From: Flavobacterium stagni
Lineage (GTDB): Bacteria; Bacteroidota; Bacteroidia; Flavobacteriales; Flavobacteriaceae
Assembly: GCF_004122105.1 (NCBI RefSeq)
Contig: NZ_SBKN01000001.1
Location: 744,001-808,000 of the forward strand
Reading direction: 5' to 3'
Length of the DNA: 64,000 nucleotides
A program made the translations under genes and the position numbers. The notes under the pieces were generated by a model. The model had not been told where the DNA came from, made no database searches, and saw nothing but the letters and a program-made list of their open reading frames with translations. Shown in pieces: positions 42,521 through 52,548 of the stretch. The stretch's first letter is position 1, and every line of letters begins with the position of its first letter.

Positions 42521-45373
42521 ATGAAGATTTACCATCTTTTTGTAACGCTGTTGTTCTGTGCAGTGAGTATGGCACAAACAACGATTACAGGTTCGGTTAA
42601 GGATAGCAAAAACGAACCTGTGCCAGCAGCCAATGTTAAGGTTGCCGGAGAATCTTCAGGAACTGTCACGGATGCTGACGGTAAATTCACCCTGAAAGTT
42701 TCCAAAAAACCACCTTTTACCATTGAGATTTCCAGTATTGGATTTGCGGCTCAAAAGGTGCAGATCACTTCAGCTTCTCAAAATGTAAGCGTGGTGCTTC
42801 AAAATGAAGATACCCGTTTGGAAGAAATTGTTGTTTCTGCTTCACGTACACCTGAGCGAATCAAAGAATCTCCGGTTACTATTGAGCGTATGACCGTTAA
42901 GGACATCAAGAAGACAGCTTCACCTTCTTTTTATGATGGGTTAGAGAATTTAAAAGAGGTACATATGAATACTAGTAGTATGTCTTTTAAATCCATCAAT
43001 ACACGTGGTTTTGCTACGGTGGCCAATACACGTTTTATGCAGTTGGTTGACGGTATGGATAACTCTTCACCATTGTTGAACTTCGTGTTAGGAAATCTTA
43101 TCGGGATTTCAGAATTGGATGTGCAAAGTGTAGAGTTGTTACCAGGAGCATCTTCAGCGTTGTATGGAGCAAATGCCTTTAATGGTATTTTGTTTATGAA
43201 CAGTAAGAGCCCTTTTACAAGTCAAGGAATTTCTGCGTATGCCAAATACGGTCAAACCAATCAAAAAGCAGCGGGAGCGAATGAATATGTGGATTATGGT
43301 GTGCGTGTTGCGCATGCGTTTACTAAACATTTTGCAGCCAAAGCTAACTTTTCATTCATGAAAGGTACCGATTGGTATGCAACAGACTATCGTGATAAAG
43401 ATTTAGTGAATAATATCGGAATGGATCGTTCGGCACCAAACTATAATGGTATTAATGTGTATGGAGATGAGGCTTCAACAAACATTAGAGGTGTTGCGAC
43501 AGGAATGTTAAATGCAGGGGTAATCACACCAGCACAATTTTCTGTATTCCAACAAATTTTACCTAATTACAATGTGTCACGTACAGGATATAATGAGGTA
43601 GATTTAACAGACAATAAAGTACGTAATGCTAAAGTCGATTTCTCGTTACATTTCAAGCCTTGGGGCGATGATAATGAAATCATTTGGCAAAGTAAATTTG
43701 GATTTGGTAATACTGTGTATCAAGGAGCCAACCGTTATTATTTGAATGGCTTTTTTATGCAACAACATAAATTAGAATTGAAAGGGAAAAACTATTTCAT
43801 TCGTGGTTATTTCACTACAGAAGATGGCGGAAATTCCTACGACATGTTGTTCACCGGTTTGAATGTTAACCGTCAATGGAAATCAGATGCTACTTGGTTT
43901 GGTCAATATGCTGCAACCTATGTGCAATCTACTTTAGCAGGGGCTACACCAACACAAGCGCATGCAGCTGCTCGTAATATAGCAGATACAGGTCGTTTAA
44001 TTCCGGGTACACCAGAATTCCAAGCAGCATTCAATAGAGTAATCGCGGATTCTGATGTGTTGACTGGATCAAAATTGGTTGACGACTCTAAATTATACCA
44101 TTCGGATGCCAACTATAATTTTAAAGATTTAATCAAATTTGCTGAAATTCAAGTGGGTGGTTCATTCCGTATGTATGAATTGAATTCATTAGGAAGAATT
44201 TATACTGACAAAGGAACAGATATTCTTTACAGAGAACACGGTTTGTATACTCAAGTTCAAAAGAAATTCATGGAAGACCGTTTGAAATTTACAGGTTCGG
44301 TTCGTTATGACAAATCGCAAAACTTTGACGGGAATTTCTCACCACGTGTATCTTTAGTTTATTCAGCTGGAGAACAAAAAAATCACAACTTCCGTGGGTC
44401 TTTCCAAACCGGTTTCCGTAACCCAACGACGCAAGATCAATATATCGGTTTTAACGTAGGTAGTGCAGTTTTACTTGGGTCTGCACCCGATAACTTAATT
44501 CGATATACAGAAACATTACCAGTTACTTCGGCTTCAGGTCAAGCTATTGTTGGAGGTACATCGACTACGATTAACGGTAACAATGCTTACTATAACTCGT
44601 ATACCGCTTCTTCCGCTTCACAGTTTGCGGCTTTGGCTAGTACAGATCCTGTTGCGGCTTCTGCCTTATTGCGCAAAGCGAATGTGAACTTGGTGAAACC
44701 AGAAACGGTAAAAGCTTTTGAATTGGGCTATCGCGGACAAATCAAAAACTTATCGTATGATTTAACAGGATATTACAATATTTACAATGACTTCATTGGA
44801 AACATCAATGTGGTAACTCCTTTGTATGGTACAGCACAAGATGCTCCAAATCCATTGGCAGGCCCTACTAACCCAGGAGCACAATCGATTGATGCATTAG
44901 CAACAGGCAATACCCGCGTATTCCAATTGTATACGAATACAGATGTTGAGGTGCGGTCATTAGGTTTCGGTGCTGGATTAAATTATAAATTGCCAAGAAA
45001 CTTTGAAGTAAGCGCTAATTATAACTATGCACAATTTGATTTTGATCAAGGCAAAGATCCAGGGTTTGAAGCAGGTTTCAATACACCAAAACACCGTGTG
45101 AAAGCGAGTATCAGCAATGATAAATTGTTCAAAAACTTCGGGTTTAACATTAGTGGGCGTTGGAATACAGGTTATCAATGGGAATCTACTTTCGTAGATG
45201 GTTACATCAACGAAGCAACTGTATTTGATGCACAAATCAATTACAACATCCCAAAATTGAAAGCAATTATTAAGTTGGGAGCGACCAACCTTGGTGGTAA
45301 AGAATACCAACAAGTGCTTGGAGCTGGTTTTATCGGAAGTCAATATTTTGCTTCTTTAACGCTTAACCCATAA
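42521..45373 (+). CDS. TonB-dependent outer-membrane receptor with carboxypeptidase-like N-terminal domain
   Basis: 950 residues. Signal peptide (MKIYHLFVTLLFCAVSMAQ), a carboxypeptidase-regulatory-like domain (~20-100, TITGSVKDSKNEPVPAANVKV), the TonB-interacting linker (NEDTRLEEIVVSASRTPERI), plug domain with INTRGFATVANTRFMQLVDG and LPGASSALYGANAFNGI, then a 22-strand barrel to the end (FIGSQYFASLTLNP). No SusD partner follows; instead an SGNH lipoprotein starts 25 bp downstream. The LLPGASSALYGANAFNGILF form differs from SusC. The ligand is unknown; uptake of a lipid, ester or siderophore-like molecule is possible given the partner. Confidence 0.92.
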   Translation: MKIYHLFVTLLFCAVSMAQTTITGSVKDSKNEPVPAANVKVAGESSGTVTDADGKFTLKVSKKPPFTIEISSIGFAAQKVQITSASQNVSVVLQNEDTRLEEIVVSASRTPERIKESPVTIERMTVKDIKKTASPSFYDGLENLKEVHMNTSSMSFKSINTRGFATVANTRFMQLVDGMDNSSPLLNFVLGNLIGISELDVQSVELLPGASSALYGANAFNGILFMNSKSPFTSQGISAYAKYGQTNQKAAGANEYVDYGVRVAHAFTKHFAAKANFSFMKGTDWYATDYRDKDLVNNIGMDRSAPNYNGINVYGDEASTNIRGVATGMLNAGVITPAQFSVFQQILPNYNVSRTGYNEVDLTDNKVRNAKVDFSLHFKPWGDDNEIIWQSKFGFGNTVYQGANRYYLNGFFMQQHKLELKGKNYFIRGYFTTEDGGNSYDMLFTGLNVNRQWKSDATWFGQYAATYVQSTLAGATPTQAHAAARNIADTGRLIPGTPEFQAAFNRVIADSDVLTGSKLVDDSKLYHSDANYNFKDLIKFAEIQVGGSFRMYELNSLGRIYTDKGTDILYREHGLYTQVQKKFMEDRLKFTGSVRYDKSQNFDGNFSPRVSLVYSAGEQKNHNFRGSFQTGFRNPTTQDQYIGFNVGSAVLLGSAPDNLIRYTETLPVTSASGQAIVGGTSTTINGNNAYYNSYTASSASQFAALASTDPVAASALLRKANVNLVKPETVKAFELGYRGQIKNLSYDLTGYYNIYNDFIGNINVVTPLYGTAQDAPNPLAGPTNPGAQSIDALATGNTRVFQLYTNTDVEVRSLGFGAGLNYKLPRNFEVSANYNYAQFDFDQGKDPGFEAGFNTPKHRVKASISNDKLFKNFGFNISGRWNTGYQWESTFVDGYINEATVFDAQINYNIPKLKAIIKLGATNLGGKEYQQVLGAGFIGSQYFASLTLNP

Positions 45374-45398
45374 TTTTTAACTTAAAACATCTTTTACC

Positions 45399-46952
45399 AT
45401 GATAAAGAATTTTAAATGGCTGTTTGTTGTAGCAATTGCTTTCACAGCCTGTAATAATGATGATGAGGTGGTAGCCGATCCCAATTCTTCTGACGGTCAG
45501 CCATTGACCGCGGGAACTGCGGATTTCTCCAAATATGTTTCATTAGGAAACTCATTAACGGCTGGTTTTTCAGATAATGCATTATTTATCGAAGGACAAA
45601 AAGGGTCCTATCCCAATTTAATGGCTCAAAAATTTGCGCTAGTTGGTGGTGGTGAATTTAAAATCCCCTATATGAATGATAATGTGGGTGGATTATTAAT
45701 TGGAGGAACACAAATTCAAGGGCCACGTTTGTATTTCAATGGTTCTGCACCAGTAAGTGTAGCAGGTACACCTTCAACAGAAGTAACGAATGTTTTGACT
45801 GGTCCATTTAATAATATGGGTATTCCAGGTGCAAAGAGTTTCCATTTAGTAGCCAATGGCTATGGAAATGCTGCAGGTGTATTATTGGGTCAAGCCAATC
45901 CCTATTTTGTGCGATTTGCATCTTCACCAACGACAAATGTATTGGCTGATGCAGTGGCTCAAAACCCAACATTTTTCTCCTTGTGGATTGGAAATAATGA
46001 TGTTTTAGCTTATGCAACTTCTGGAGGAACAGGAGTAAACCAAGTCGGAAATTTGAACCCAGCAACCTATGGTTCAAATGATATTACTGATCCAAACGTA
46101 TTTGCCAATGTATATTCAACTCTGGTGAATGGATTAACAGCTAATGGAGCTAAAGGTGTAGTAGGTAATATTCCTGATGTGACTTCTGTACCGTTCTTCA
46201 CTACGGTACCAACAGACCCAATTCCGGGATTACCCGCTGCAAGTGCTGGTCAGTTGAATACATTATTTGGTGCTGTTAACCAAATTTGTTCCGCAATTGG
46301 TCAGCCCGCTCGTTTTCAAACTTTAGTGGCTGATGACAGTAATGCTGCAACAACAGAGAAAAATCCGTTGTTGATTGCTGATGAGACTTTAGTTGACTTG
46401 TCTGGTCCAATTGCTAGTGCGTTGTCTCCAGTTTTAGGTCCAACAACAGCAACTTTCGTAGGTAGTCTATACGGAAAAGCGCGTCACGCTAGTAACACAA
46501 CCGGCTCTCGTGATTATATTTTATTGCCAGCACGAACAGTTATTGGTACAACCACAGCTAGTGCGCCATCACCTTTTAATACGGTTGGGGTGTCTTATCC
46601 AATGCAAGACAACACTACGTTGACTGCTTCAGAAACGGCAGAAGTAAAAACAGCGACTACCGCATTCAATAATTCAATTGCAACTATCGCCGCATCAAAA
46701 GGATTGGCATTAGTAGATGCAAATACATTATTAACCCAAGTAGCCAATGGCGGAATTTCCAAAGACGGATTTAATGTTACCTCTGTGTATGTAACAGGCG
46801 GTGGCTTCTCATTGGATGGTGTACACCCAAGTCCGAGAGGCTATGGTTTAATTGCTAATGAATTCTTGAAAGCCATTAATGCTACGTATGGATCTAATTT
46901 CAAAGGGTACAATTTCGGCGACTTTAGAATCTTATACCCAGCCAGTTTGTAA
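45399..46952 (+). CDS. SGNH/GDSL-family hydrolase lipoprotein
   Basis: 517 residues. Lipoprotein signal MIKNFKWLFVVAIAFTAC with Cys18, then an Asp-rich linker (NNDDEVVADPNSSDG) of the surface-export kind. All four SGNH blocks are visible: Ser in SLGNSLTAGFSD (GNSL instead of GDSL), Gly in GIPGAKSFH, Asn in LWIGNNDVL and the Asp-His pair in DGVHPSPRGYG. It is likely an esterase or deacylase on the cell surface. It starts 25 bp after the TonB-dependent receptor and ends at a terminator, so the two form an operon, probably substrate trimming and uptake. Confidence 0.88.
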   Translation: MIKNFKWLFVVAIAFTACNNDDEVVADPNSSDGQPLTAGTADFSKYVSLGNSLTAGFSDNALFIEGQKGSYPNLMAQKFALVGGGEFKIPYMNDNVGGLLIGGTQIQGPRLYFNGSAPVSVAGTPSTEVTNVLTGPFNNMGIPGAKSFHLVANGYGNAAGVLLGQANPYFVRFASSPTTNVLADAVAQNPTFFSLWIGNNDVLAYATSGGTGVNQVGNLNPATYGSNDITDPNVFANVYSTLVNGLTANGAKGVVGNIPDVTSVPFFTTVPTDPIPGLPAASAGQLNTLFGAVNQICSAIGQPARFQTLVADDSNAATTEKNPLLIADETLVDLSGPIASALSPVLGPTTATFVGSLYGKARHASNTTGSRDYILLPARTVIGTTTASAPSPFNTVGVSYPMQDNTTLTASETAEVKTATTAFNNSIATIAASKGLALVDANTLLTQVANGGISKDGFNVTSVYVTGGGFSLDGVHPSPRGYGLIANEFLKAINATYGSNFKGYNFGDFRILYPASL

Positions 46953-46973
46953 TTATTAATTATATGTTATTTC

Positions 46974-47006
46974 AAAACCACCGTAATTTGCGGTGGTTTT
47001 TGTTTT
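46974..47006 (+). terminator. Terminator after the SGNH lipoprotein gene
   Basis: A 10-bp perfect stem, AAAACCACCG (46974-46983) with CGGTGGTTTT (46991-47000), and a 7-nt loop followed by a T-rich tail. Confidence 0.9.
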
Positions 47007-47043
47007 TATACAGAATTGTAGGCGGTTTCAAGTTTCCGTTTGG

Positions 47044-47090
47044 AAAAAATCAATAAAGGCTTAAAAAAATCAATTTTTTGTATTGATTTT
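47044..47090. repeat. Repeated AAAAATCAAT and inverted copy upstream of atpD
   Basis: AAAAAATCAAT occurs at 47044-47054 and again at 47064-47074, about two helical turns apart. The second copy also pairs with ATTGATTTT at 47082-47090, giving an inverted repeat AAAATCAAT-N7-ATTGATTTT that overlaps the -33 TTG of the atpD promoter. It could be an operator; the AT-rich background makes chance possible. Confidence 0.4.
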
Positions 47091-47112
47091 CTATTTCGAA
47101 AATGTATCTTTG
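47083..47112 (+). promoter_or_regulatory. atpD promoter: TTG, 19 bp, TATCTTTG
   Basis: TTG at 47083-47085 and TATCTTTG at 47105-47112, with a 19-bp spacer, match the Bacteroidota -33/-7 promoter. The predicted start near 47117 gives a leader of about 57 nt. Confidence 0.75.
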
Positions 47113-47170
47113 CACTCGAAAAAAAACCGACGTTTTTTCAAATCTAATTCGCTATTAAATAAATACATAA

Positions 47171-48685
<1,515 letters not shown>

Positions 48686-48707
48686 TTCAACTATTTTAAA
48701 TGATAAA

Positions 48708-48723
48708 TTTTGAATTATAAATT
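48708..48723. repeat. AT-rich 16-bp repeat, copy 2
   Basis: TTTTGAATTATAAATT, identical to 6264-6279. It lies in a run of AAATTTAAAAT-type tandem sequence that fills the 77-bp gap between atpD and atpC. Confidence 0.35.
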
Positions 48724-48762
48724 AATTTAAAATCTAAAATTTAAAATTTAAAATAATATCTA

Positions 48763-49044
48763 ATGATTTTAGAAATAGTATCACCCGAAGCTACGTTGTT
48801 CAAAGGAGAAGTTACTGCGGTAACGCTTCCTGGAGTAGATGGATCATTCCAACTCTTAAACAACCACGCTCCCATCGTTTCGATTTTGAAAGACGGTGCT
48901 GTGAAAATTACAGCAACTTCGTTCAACTTTGAGGAAACTGTAAAAGGTCGCTTTACCAAAATTAACGACCAAAATTACAGCTTGTCCATCAATTCAGGAA
49001 CAATCGAAATGAAAGACAATAAAGTTATTGTATTGGCCGACTAA
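48763..49044 (+). CDS. atpC: F1F0 ATP synthase subunit epsilon (short form)
   Basis: 93 residues: MILEIVSPEATLFKGEVTAVTLPG and FQLLNNHAPIVSIL are the conserved beta-sandwich of epsilon. The family is often 130-140 residues with a C-terminal two-helix domain that can inhibit ATP hydrolysis; that domain is absent here, as in other Bacteroidota I know of. It links the rotor to the gamma subunit. It follows atpD by 77 bp and is closed by a terminator. Confidence 0.93.
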   Translation: MILEIVSPEATLFKGEVTAVTLPGVDGSFQLLNNHAPIVSILKDGAVKITATSFNFEETVKGRFTKINDQNYSLSINSGTIEMKDNKVIVLAD

Positions 49045-49066
49045 TATCGACCCTTACAAATCCTAT

Positions 49067-49098
49067 AAACCCGGTGCAGCTTTGTATCGGGTTTTTTT
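49067..49098 (+). terminator. Terminator after atpC
   Basis: AAACCCG (49067-49073) pairs with CGGGTTT (49088-49094); a loop of 14 nt has further weak pairs. A run of T follows. Confidence 0.8.
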
Positions 49099-49100
49099 AT

Positions 49101-49213
49101 AGGGAGCAATTTCCGGCTCTCCGCTGTACCTGCCTGCCTTGGGTAGGTCTCCCTCCTAACATCGGGAGGATGCCGCTGCGACCTGACTGCCGAAATGAGG
49201 TAGTTCCGGGCTA
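49101..49213 (-). repeat. GC-rich structured interspersed element A
   Basis: Strikingly GC-rich DNA between atpC and bioF, with two internal hairpins on the plus strand: ACCTGCC pairing with GGTAGGT (49128-49148) and CCTCC with GGAGG (49152-49169). Read on the minus strand it begins AGCCCGGA, has GCAGCGGCATCCT in the middle and ends near AGCCGGAAATTGCTCC. This pattern resembles, from memory, a dispersed intergenic element of Flavobacteriaceae (REP-like or a structured RNA). I cannot search other copies here. Confidence 0.5.
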
Positions 49214-49220
49214 AATCACG

Positions 49221-49228
49221 TATATTTG
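49221..49228 (+). promoter_or_regulatory. Candidate -7 element TATATTTG right before bioF
   Basis: Perfect TAnnTTTG match ending 4 bp before the bioF ATG. Transcription would start at or next to the A of the start codon, so the mRNA may be leaderless. No clear -33 TTG, because the GC-rich element ends there. Confidence 0.55.
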
Positions 49229-49232
49229 AACG

Positions 49233-50393
49233 ATGAAGTTTCCAGAAAATTTACAACATAAGTTATTCCAACGCCAAGCGGCAAATGCCTTGCGCCAATT
49301 ACCCGTTTACGGTAATCGGTTGGACTTTGCCTCCAACGATTATTTGGGATTTGCACAAAATGCCGCCTTGTTTGAGGCCGTACATGATTTTCTGATCTCC
49401 CGAAATAGCAAAACCAATGGCGCTACCGGCTCGCGCTTAATTTCGGGAAACCATTCGTTATATTCAGAAACGGAAGCAGCCATTGCTCAATTTCATCAAG
49501 CGGAATCGGCCCTGATTTTCAATTCGGGTTATGATGCCAATGTGGGCTTTTTTAGTGCCGTGCCACAACGCGGTGATGTTATTTTGTATGACGAACTCTG
49601 CCATGCCTCCATTCGGGATGGTTTGCAAATGAGTAAAGCCAAATCCTATAAGTTCAATCACAACGATCCCGAAGAGCTGCAACAATCTCTTGAAAAATGG
49701 AATTCCAAACGGACGGCTGAAAATCACTTCGAAATCTATGTCGCACTCGAAACGGTCTATTCTATGGATGGTGATACGCCGCCGCTGGAAGAAATTGTCC
49801 TACTATGCGAACAGTACAATGCCTATCTTGTAGTTGACGAAGCCCATGCCTTGGGGGTTATGGGGGAACACGGTGAAGGTGTCGTGCAGTATCTCAACCT
49901 ACAATCTCGTATTTTTGCCCGTATCGTTACGTTTGGCAAAGGCTTGGGTTGTCACGGCGCTGCAATATTGGGTTCTCATGAATTACAGTCGTACTTGGTC
50001 AATTTTGCCCGAAGTTTTATTTATACTACCGGTTTGTCTCCGCATGCCGTTGCAACGATTCACGTGGCTTATCAGTTTTTGCAACAAGAACAAGCCACCG
50101 TGCAAGCGCTACAAACGCGCATTGTGCACATGAATCAAGAAATTAAGCGCCTCGGACTCCAACCGCTCTTCGTGTATTCCAAGTCGGCGATACATTGTGC
50201 TATTATTCCGGGAAATGACAAAGTTCGCGCGATCGCTCATTCGTTGCAAGAGGCCGGATTTGAGGTCAAACCCATACTTTCCCCCACTGTTCCCGAAGGA
50301 CAAGAACGCCTTCGATTTTGTTTGCATGCGTTCACGCCGTTACAATCAATTACTGCAGTTCTAGAACGACTGGCCAGCACTTTATTTCAATAG
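49233..50393 (+). CDS. bioF: 8-amino-7-oxononanoate synthase
   Basis: PLP enzyme of biotin synthesis: joins L-alanine with a pimeloyl thioester to make 8-amino-7-oxononanoate (KAPA). 386 residues. NDYLGFAQN, the substrate loop GATGSRLISGNHSLYSETE, the Asp-Glu-Ala-His segment VVDEAHALGVMGEHGEG and the PLP Lys in IVTFGKGLGCHGAAI are present. The opening MKFPENLQHKL fits flavobacterial BioF, supporting this start even though the promoter leaves almost no leader. bioD and bioA follow on the same strand. Confidence 0.95.
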   Translation: MKFPENLQHKLFQRQAANALRQLPVYGNRLDFASNDYLGFAQNAALFEAVHDFLISRNSKTNGATGSRLISGNHSLYSETEAAIAQFHQAESALIFNSGYDANVGFFSAVPQRGDVILYDELCHASIRDGLQMSKAKSYKFNHNDPEELQQSLEKWNSKRTAENHFEIYVALETVYSMDGDTPPLEEIVLLCEQYNAYLVVDEAHALGVMGEHGEGVVQYLNLQSRIFARIVTFGKGLGCHGAAILGSHELQSYLVNFARSFIYTTGLSPHAVATIHVAYQFLQQEQATVQALQTRIVHMNQEIKRLGLQPLFVYSKSAIHCAIIPGNDKVRAIAHSLQEAGFEVKPILSPTVPEGQERLRFCLHAFTPLQSITAVLERLASTLFQ

Positions 50394-50397
50394 GAGC

Positions 50398-50510
50398 AGG
50401 AATCCGCGGTAGGGACCAACCTTGTCGGTTGGCAGGTAGAAGCAAAGTGCCCTGCCTGACGCCAGGAAGGCCGGCACTGCGGATAGCCCGGGCCGGAGGC
50501 ACCGCCCAAA
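50398..50510. repeat. GC-rich structured interspersed element B between bioF and bioD
   Basis: A second GC-rich block. Outer stem ATCCGC (50402-50407) with GCGGAT (50479-50484). Inside are hairpin CCAACC (50416-50421)/GGTTGG (50427-50432) and hairpin GTGCC (50447-50451)/GGCAC (50473-50477), a three-way junction. The strand pattern GGGCGGTGCC then CGGGCTATCCGC on the minus strand resembles, from memory, another dispersed element in flavobacterial genomes. No tRNA or known riboswitch fits. An open reading frame runs through it in the bioD frame, but its residues look non-native. Confidence 0.5.
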
Positions 50511-50582
50511 TTAATAAGCTTTCGTTAAAATTTGATGGTATTTTCCAATCACTTCCCGAACTTTGCCAAAAAAATGAAGGCA

Positions 50583-51202
50583 TGAAATTATTTATCACAG
50601 GGATTGGAACCGATGTGGGAAAAACTGTGGTCGCAGCGATCGTTACAGAAGCGTTGGAAGCCGATTATTGGAAACCCGTTCAGGCGGGAGATTTGGAAGA
50701 TAGCGATACGCATAAAGTTCGTCGTCGTGTATCCAATGCCAAAACCCAATTTCACCCCAATGCCTATGCGTTACAAACGCCCGCGAGTCCGCACCTAGCC
50801 GCAGCTCTCGATGAGATTGCTATTGATGTAGCGCAAATTCAAGAGCCGACAACCGAAAATCATTTGGTGATTGAAGGGGCAGGCGGTGTATTTGTACCGT
50901 TAAATGCTAAGGATTGTGTCATCGATTTGATTCGCCCCGACTATCAAGTGATTGTAGTTTCGCGGCATTATTTGGGCAGTATCAATCATACTTTGTTGAC
51001 GATAGAAGCTTTGCAAGCGCGAAAAATAAACATTGCAGGGATTATTTTTTCGGGGGACGAACATGAACCGACGGAATCCATTATTTTACAAAAAACAGGC
51101 GTTCCTTTTTTAGGACGCATCAATAACGAACCCTATTTTGACGAAAATGTAGTGCGCGATTATGCTGAGCAATTGCGTGAAACCTTGTTAAAATTGGGAT
51201 AA
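50583..51202 (+). CDS. bioD: Dethiobiotin synthetase
   Basis: ATP-dependent ring closure of 7,8-diaminononanoate with CO2. 206 residues from ATG 50583, which gives the conserved N-terminal P-loop MKLFITGIGTDVGKTVVA; the frame is open much further upstream, but that stretch is the tail of bioF and GC-rich element B. Also VQAGDLEDSDTHKVRR, HLVIEGAGGVFVPLN and VIVVSRHYLGSINHTLLT. Step four of the pathway; bioA follows after 59 bp. Confidence 0.94.
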
Positions 51203-51261
51203 GAAAAAAGAGAAAAGAAGCAAGAAGAAAGAGTTGTCTCATACTTCTTTACGTTAATAAT

Positions 51262-52548
51262 ATGAATTTATCTGAAAAAGACCAGCTGTACAACTGGCAT
51301 CCGTATACGCAACACCAAACAGTAGGTTTGTTACCTGCCATTGTCAAAGGGCAAGGTGCGGTGTTGTGGGATGAAAACGGCAAAGAATATTTGGATGCGA
51401 TTGCATCGTGGTGGGTGAATCCCTATGGGCATTCCAATCCCGTGATGGCGGAAGCGATTTACAAGCAATTGACTACGCTCGAACATGTTTTGTTTGGGGG
51501 GTTTACGAATAAACCTGCAGTGGAATTGGCTGAAAAATTACTTGCATTGTTGCCTTCTAATCAAAAGAAATTATTCTTTTCGGACAACGGTTCGACCGCA
51601 GTTGAAGTCGCTCTCAAAGCGGCTATGCAGTTTTTTTACAACAAAAAGGAAGTTCGACGCCGCATACTTGCCTTTGACGATGCTTTTCATGGCGATACTT
51701 TTGGAGCGATGGCTTCGAGTGGCATTACCTTTTTTACGGAAGCATTTCAGGGTTCACTGGTCGATGTATACCGCATTCCAGTGCCTGTCGATGGGCAAGA
51801 GGCGCATGCATTACAAGTGTTGGAAGAGCAATTACAAACGGGCGAATTTGCTGCTTTTATCTTCGAGCCCTTGTGCCAAGGCGCTGCGGGAATGGTGATG
51901 TATAGTGCTGAAGTTTTGGATAAAATGATACTGTTATGTCGCAAATACGGCGTGTTTACAATTGCCGATGAAGTGATGACGGGTTTTGGAAAAACGGGAA
52001 AGAACTTGGCTTGCGACTATTTAACGGAACAACCCGATATGATGTGCTTGTCCAAAGCCTTGACAGGCGGCACTATTCCCATGGCGATTACGTCGTTTAC
52101 CCAAGAAATTTTTGACGGATTTTTAGACACGGATGTCAACAAAGCCTTGTTTCACGGACATACGTTTACGGCGAATCCGACGGGTTGTGCAGCAGCATTG
52201 GCCAGTATTGGATTGTTGGAATCGGATGAAATGCAAGCGAATATTCAACGAATTCATAAGCATCATTTGGTTTTCGCCGAAAAAATGAACGCGCATCCTC
52301 GGGTAAAAACGACGCGGGTTTTGGGTGTTATTTTTGCGTTGGAGATTGCTCGTGAAGGCGTGGAAAGTTATTATGGAAATTTCCGAAATCGCTTGTATCA
52401 ATTTTTTATTGAAAATGGTGTGATTTTACGTCCAGTGGGGAATATCGTCTATATTTTACCGCCGTACATCATGACCGATGCACAATTGGAAAAAGTGTAT
52501 GAAGTGGTGGAAGCTGCTGTAAACGTAATTAATGATGAACCCAGATAA
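51262..52548 (+). CDS. bioA: Adenosylmethionine-8-amino-7-oxononanoate aminotransferase
   Basis: PLP enzyme that moves an amino group from S-adenosylmethionine to KAPA giving 7,8-diaminononanoate. 428 residues. WHPYTQHQTVGLLP and SWWVNPYGHSNP are BioA-specific (the WHPY/WWxxxxGH segments), FSDNGSTAVEVALKAAMQ is the cofactor-phosphate loop, and the PLP Lys is in LSKALTGGTIPMAIT. The start of the next gene overlaps its end by 17 bp. BioF, D and A here and BioB at 60.1 kb cover the last four steps; no bioC or bioH is in the window. Confidence 0.97.
   Translation: MNLSEKDQLYNWHPYTQHQTVGLLPAIVKGQGAVLWDENGKEYLDAIASWWVNPYGHSNPVMAEAIYKQLTTLEHVLFGGFTNKPAVELAEKLLALLPSNQKKLFFSDNGSTAVEVALKAAMQFFYNKKEVRRRILAFDDAFHGDTFGAMASSGITFFTEAFQGSLVDVYRIPVPVDGQEAHALQVLEEQLQTGEFAAFIFEPLCQGAAGMVMYSAEVLDKMILLCRKYGVFTIADEVMTGFGKTGKNLACDYLTEQPDMMCLSKALTGGTIPMAITSFTQEIFDGFLDTDVNKALFHGHTFTANPTGCAAALASIGLLESDEMQANIQRIHKHHLVFAEKMNAHPRVKTTRVLGVIFALEIAREGVESYYGNFRNRLYQFFIENGVILRPVGNIVYILPPYIMTDAQLEKVYEVVEAAVNVINDEPR

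Noticed and set aside
49101-50510. Whether the two GC-rich blocks are repeats of a CRISPR array or an insertion sequence
   Set aside because: They share no repeat-spacer pattern, have no transposase and differ in sequence; treated as structured elements.
50318-50582. Longer bioD start that would add 88 residues
   Set aside because: The extension reads through the end of bioF and GC-rich element B and yields a Cys/Arg/Pro-rich stretch, while ATG 50583 gives the conserved P-loop start.
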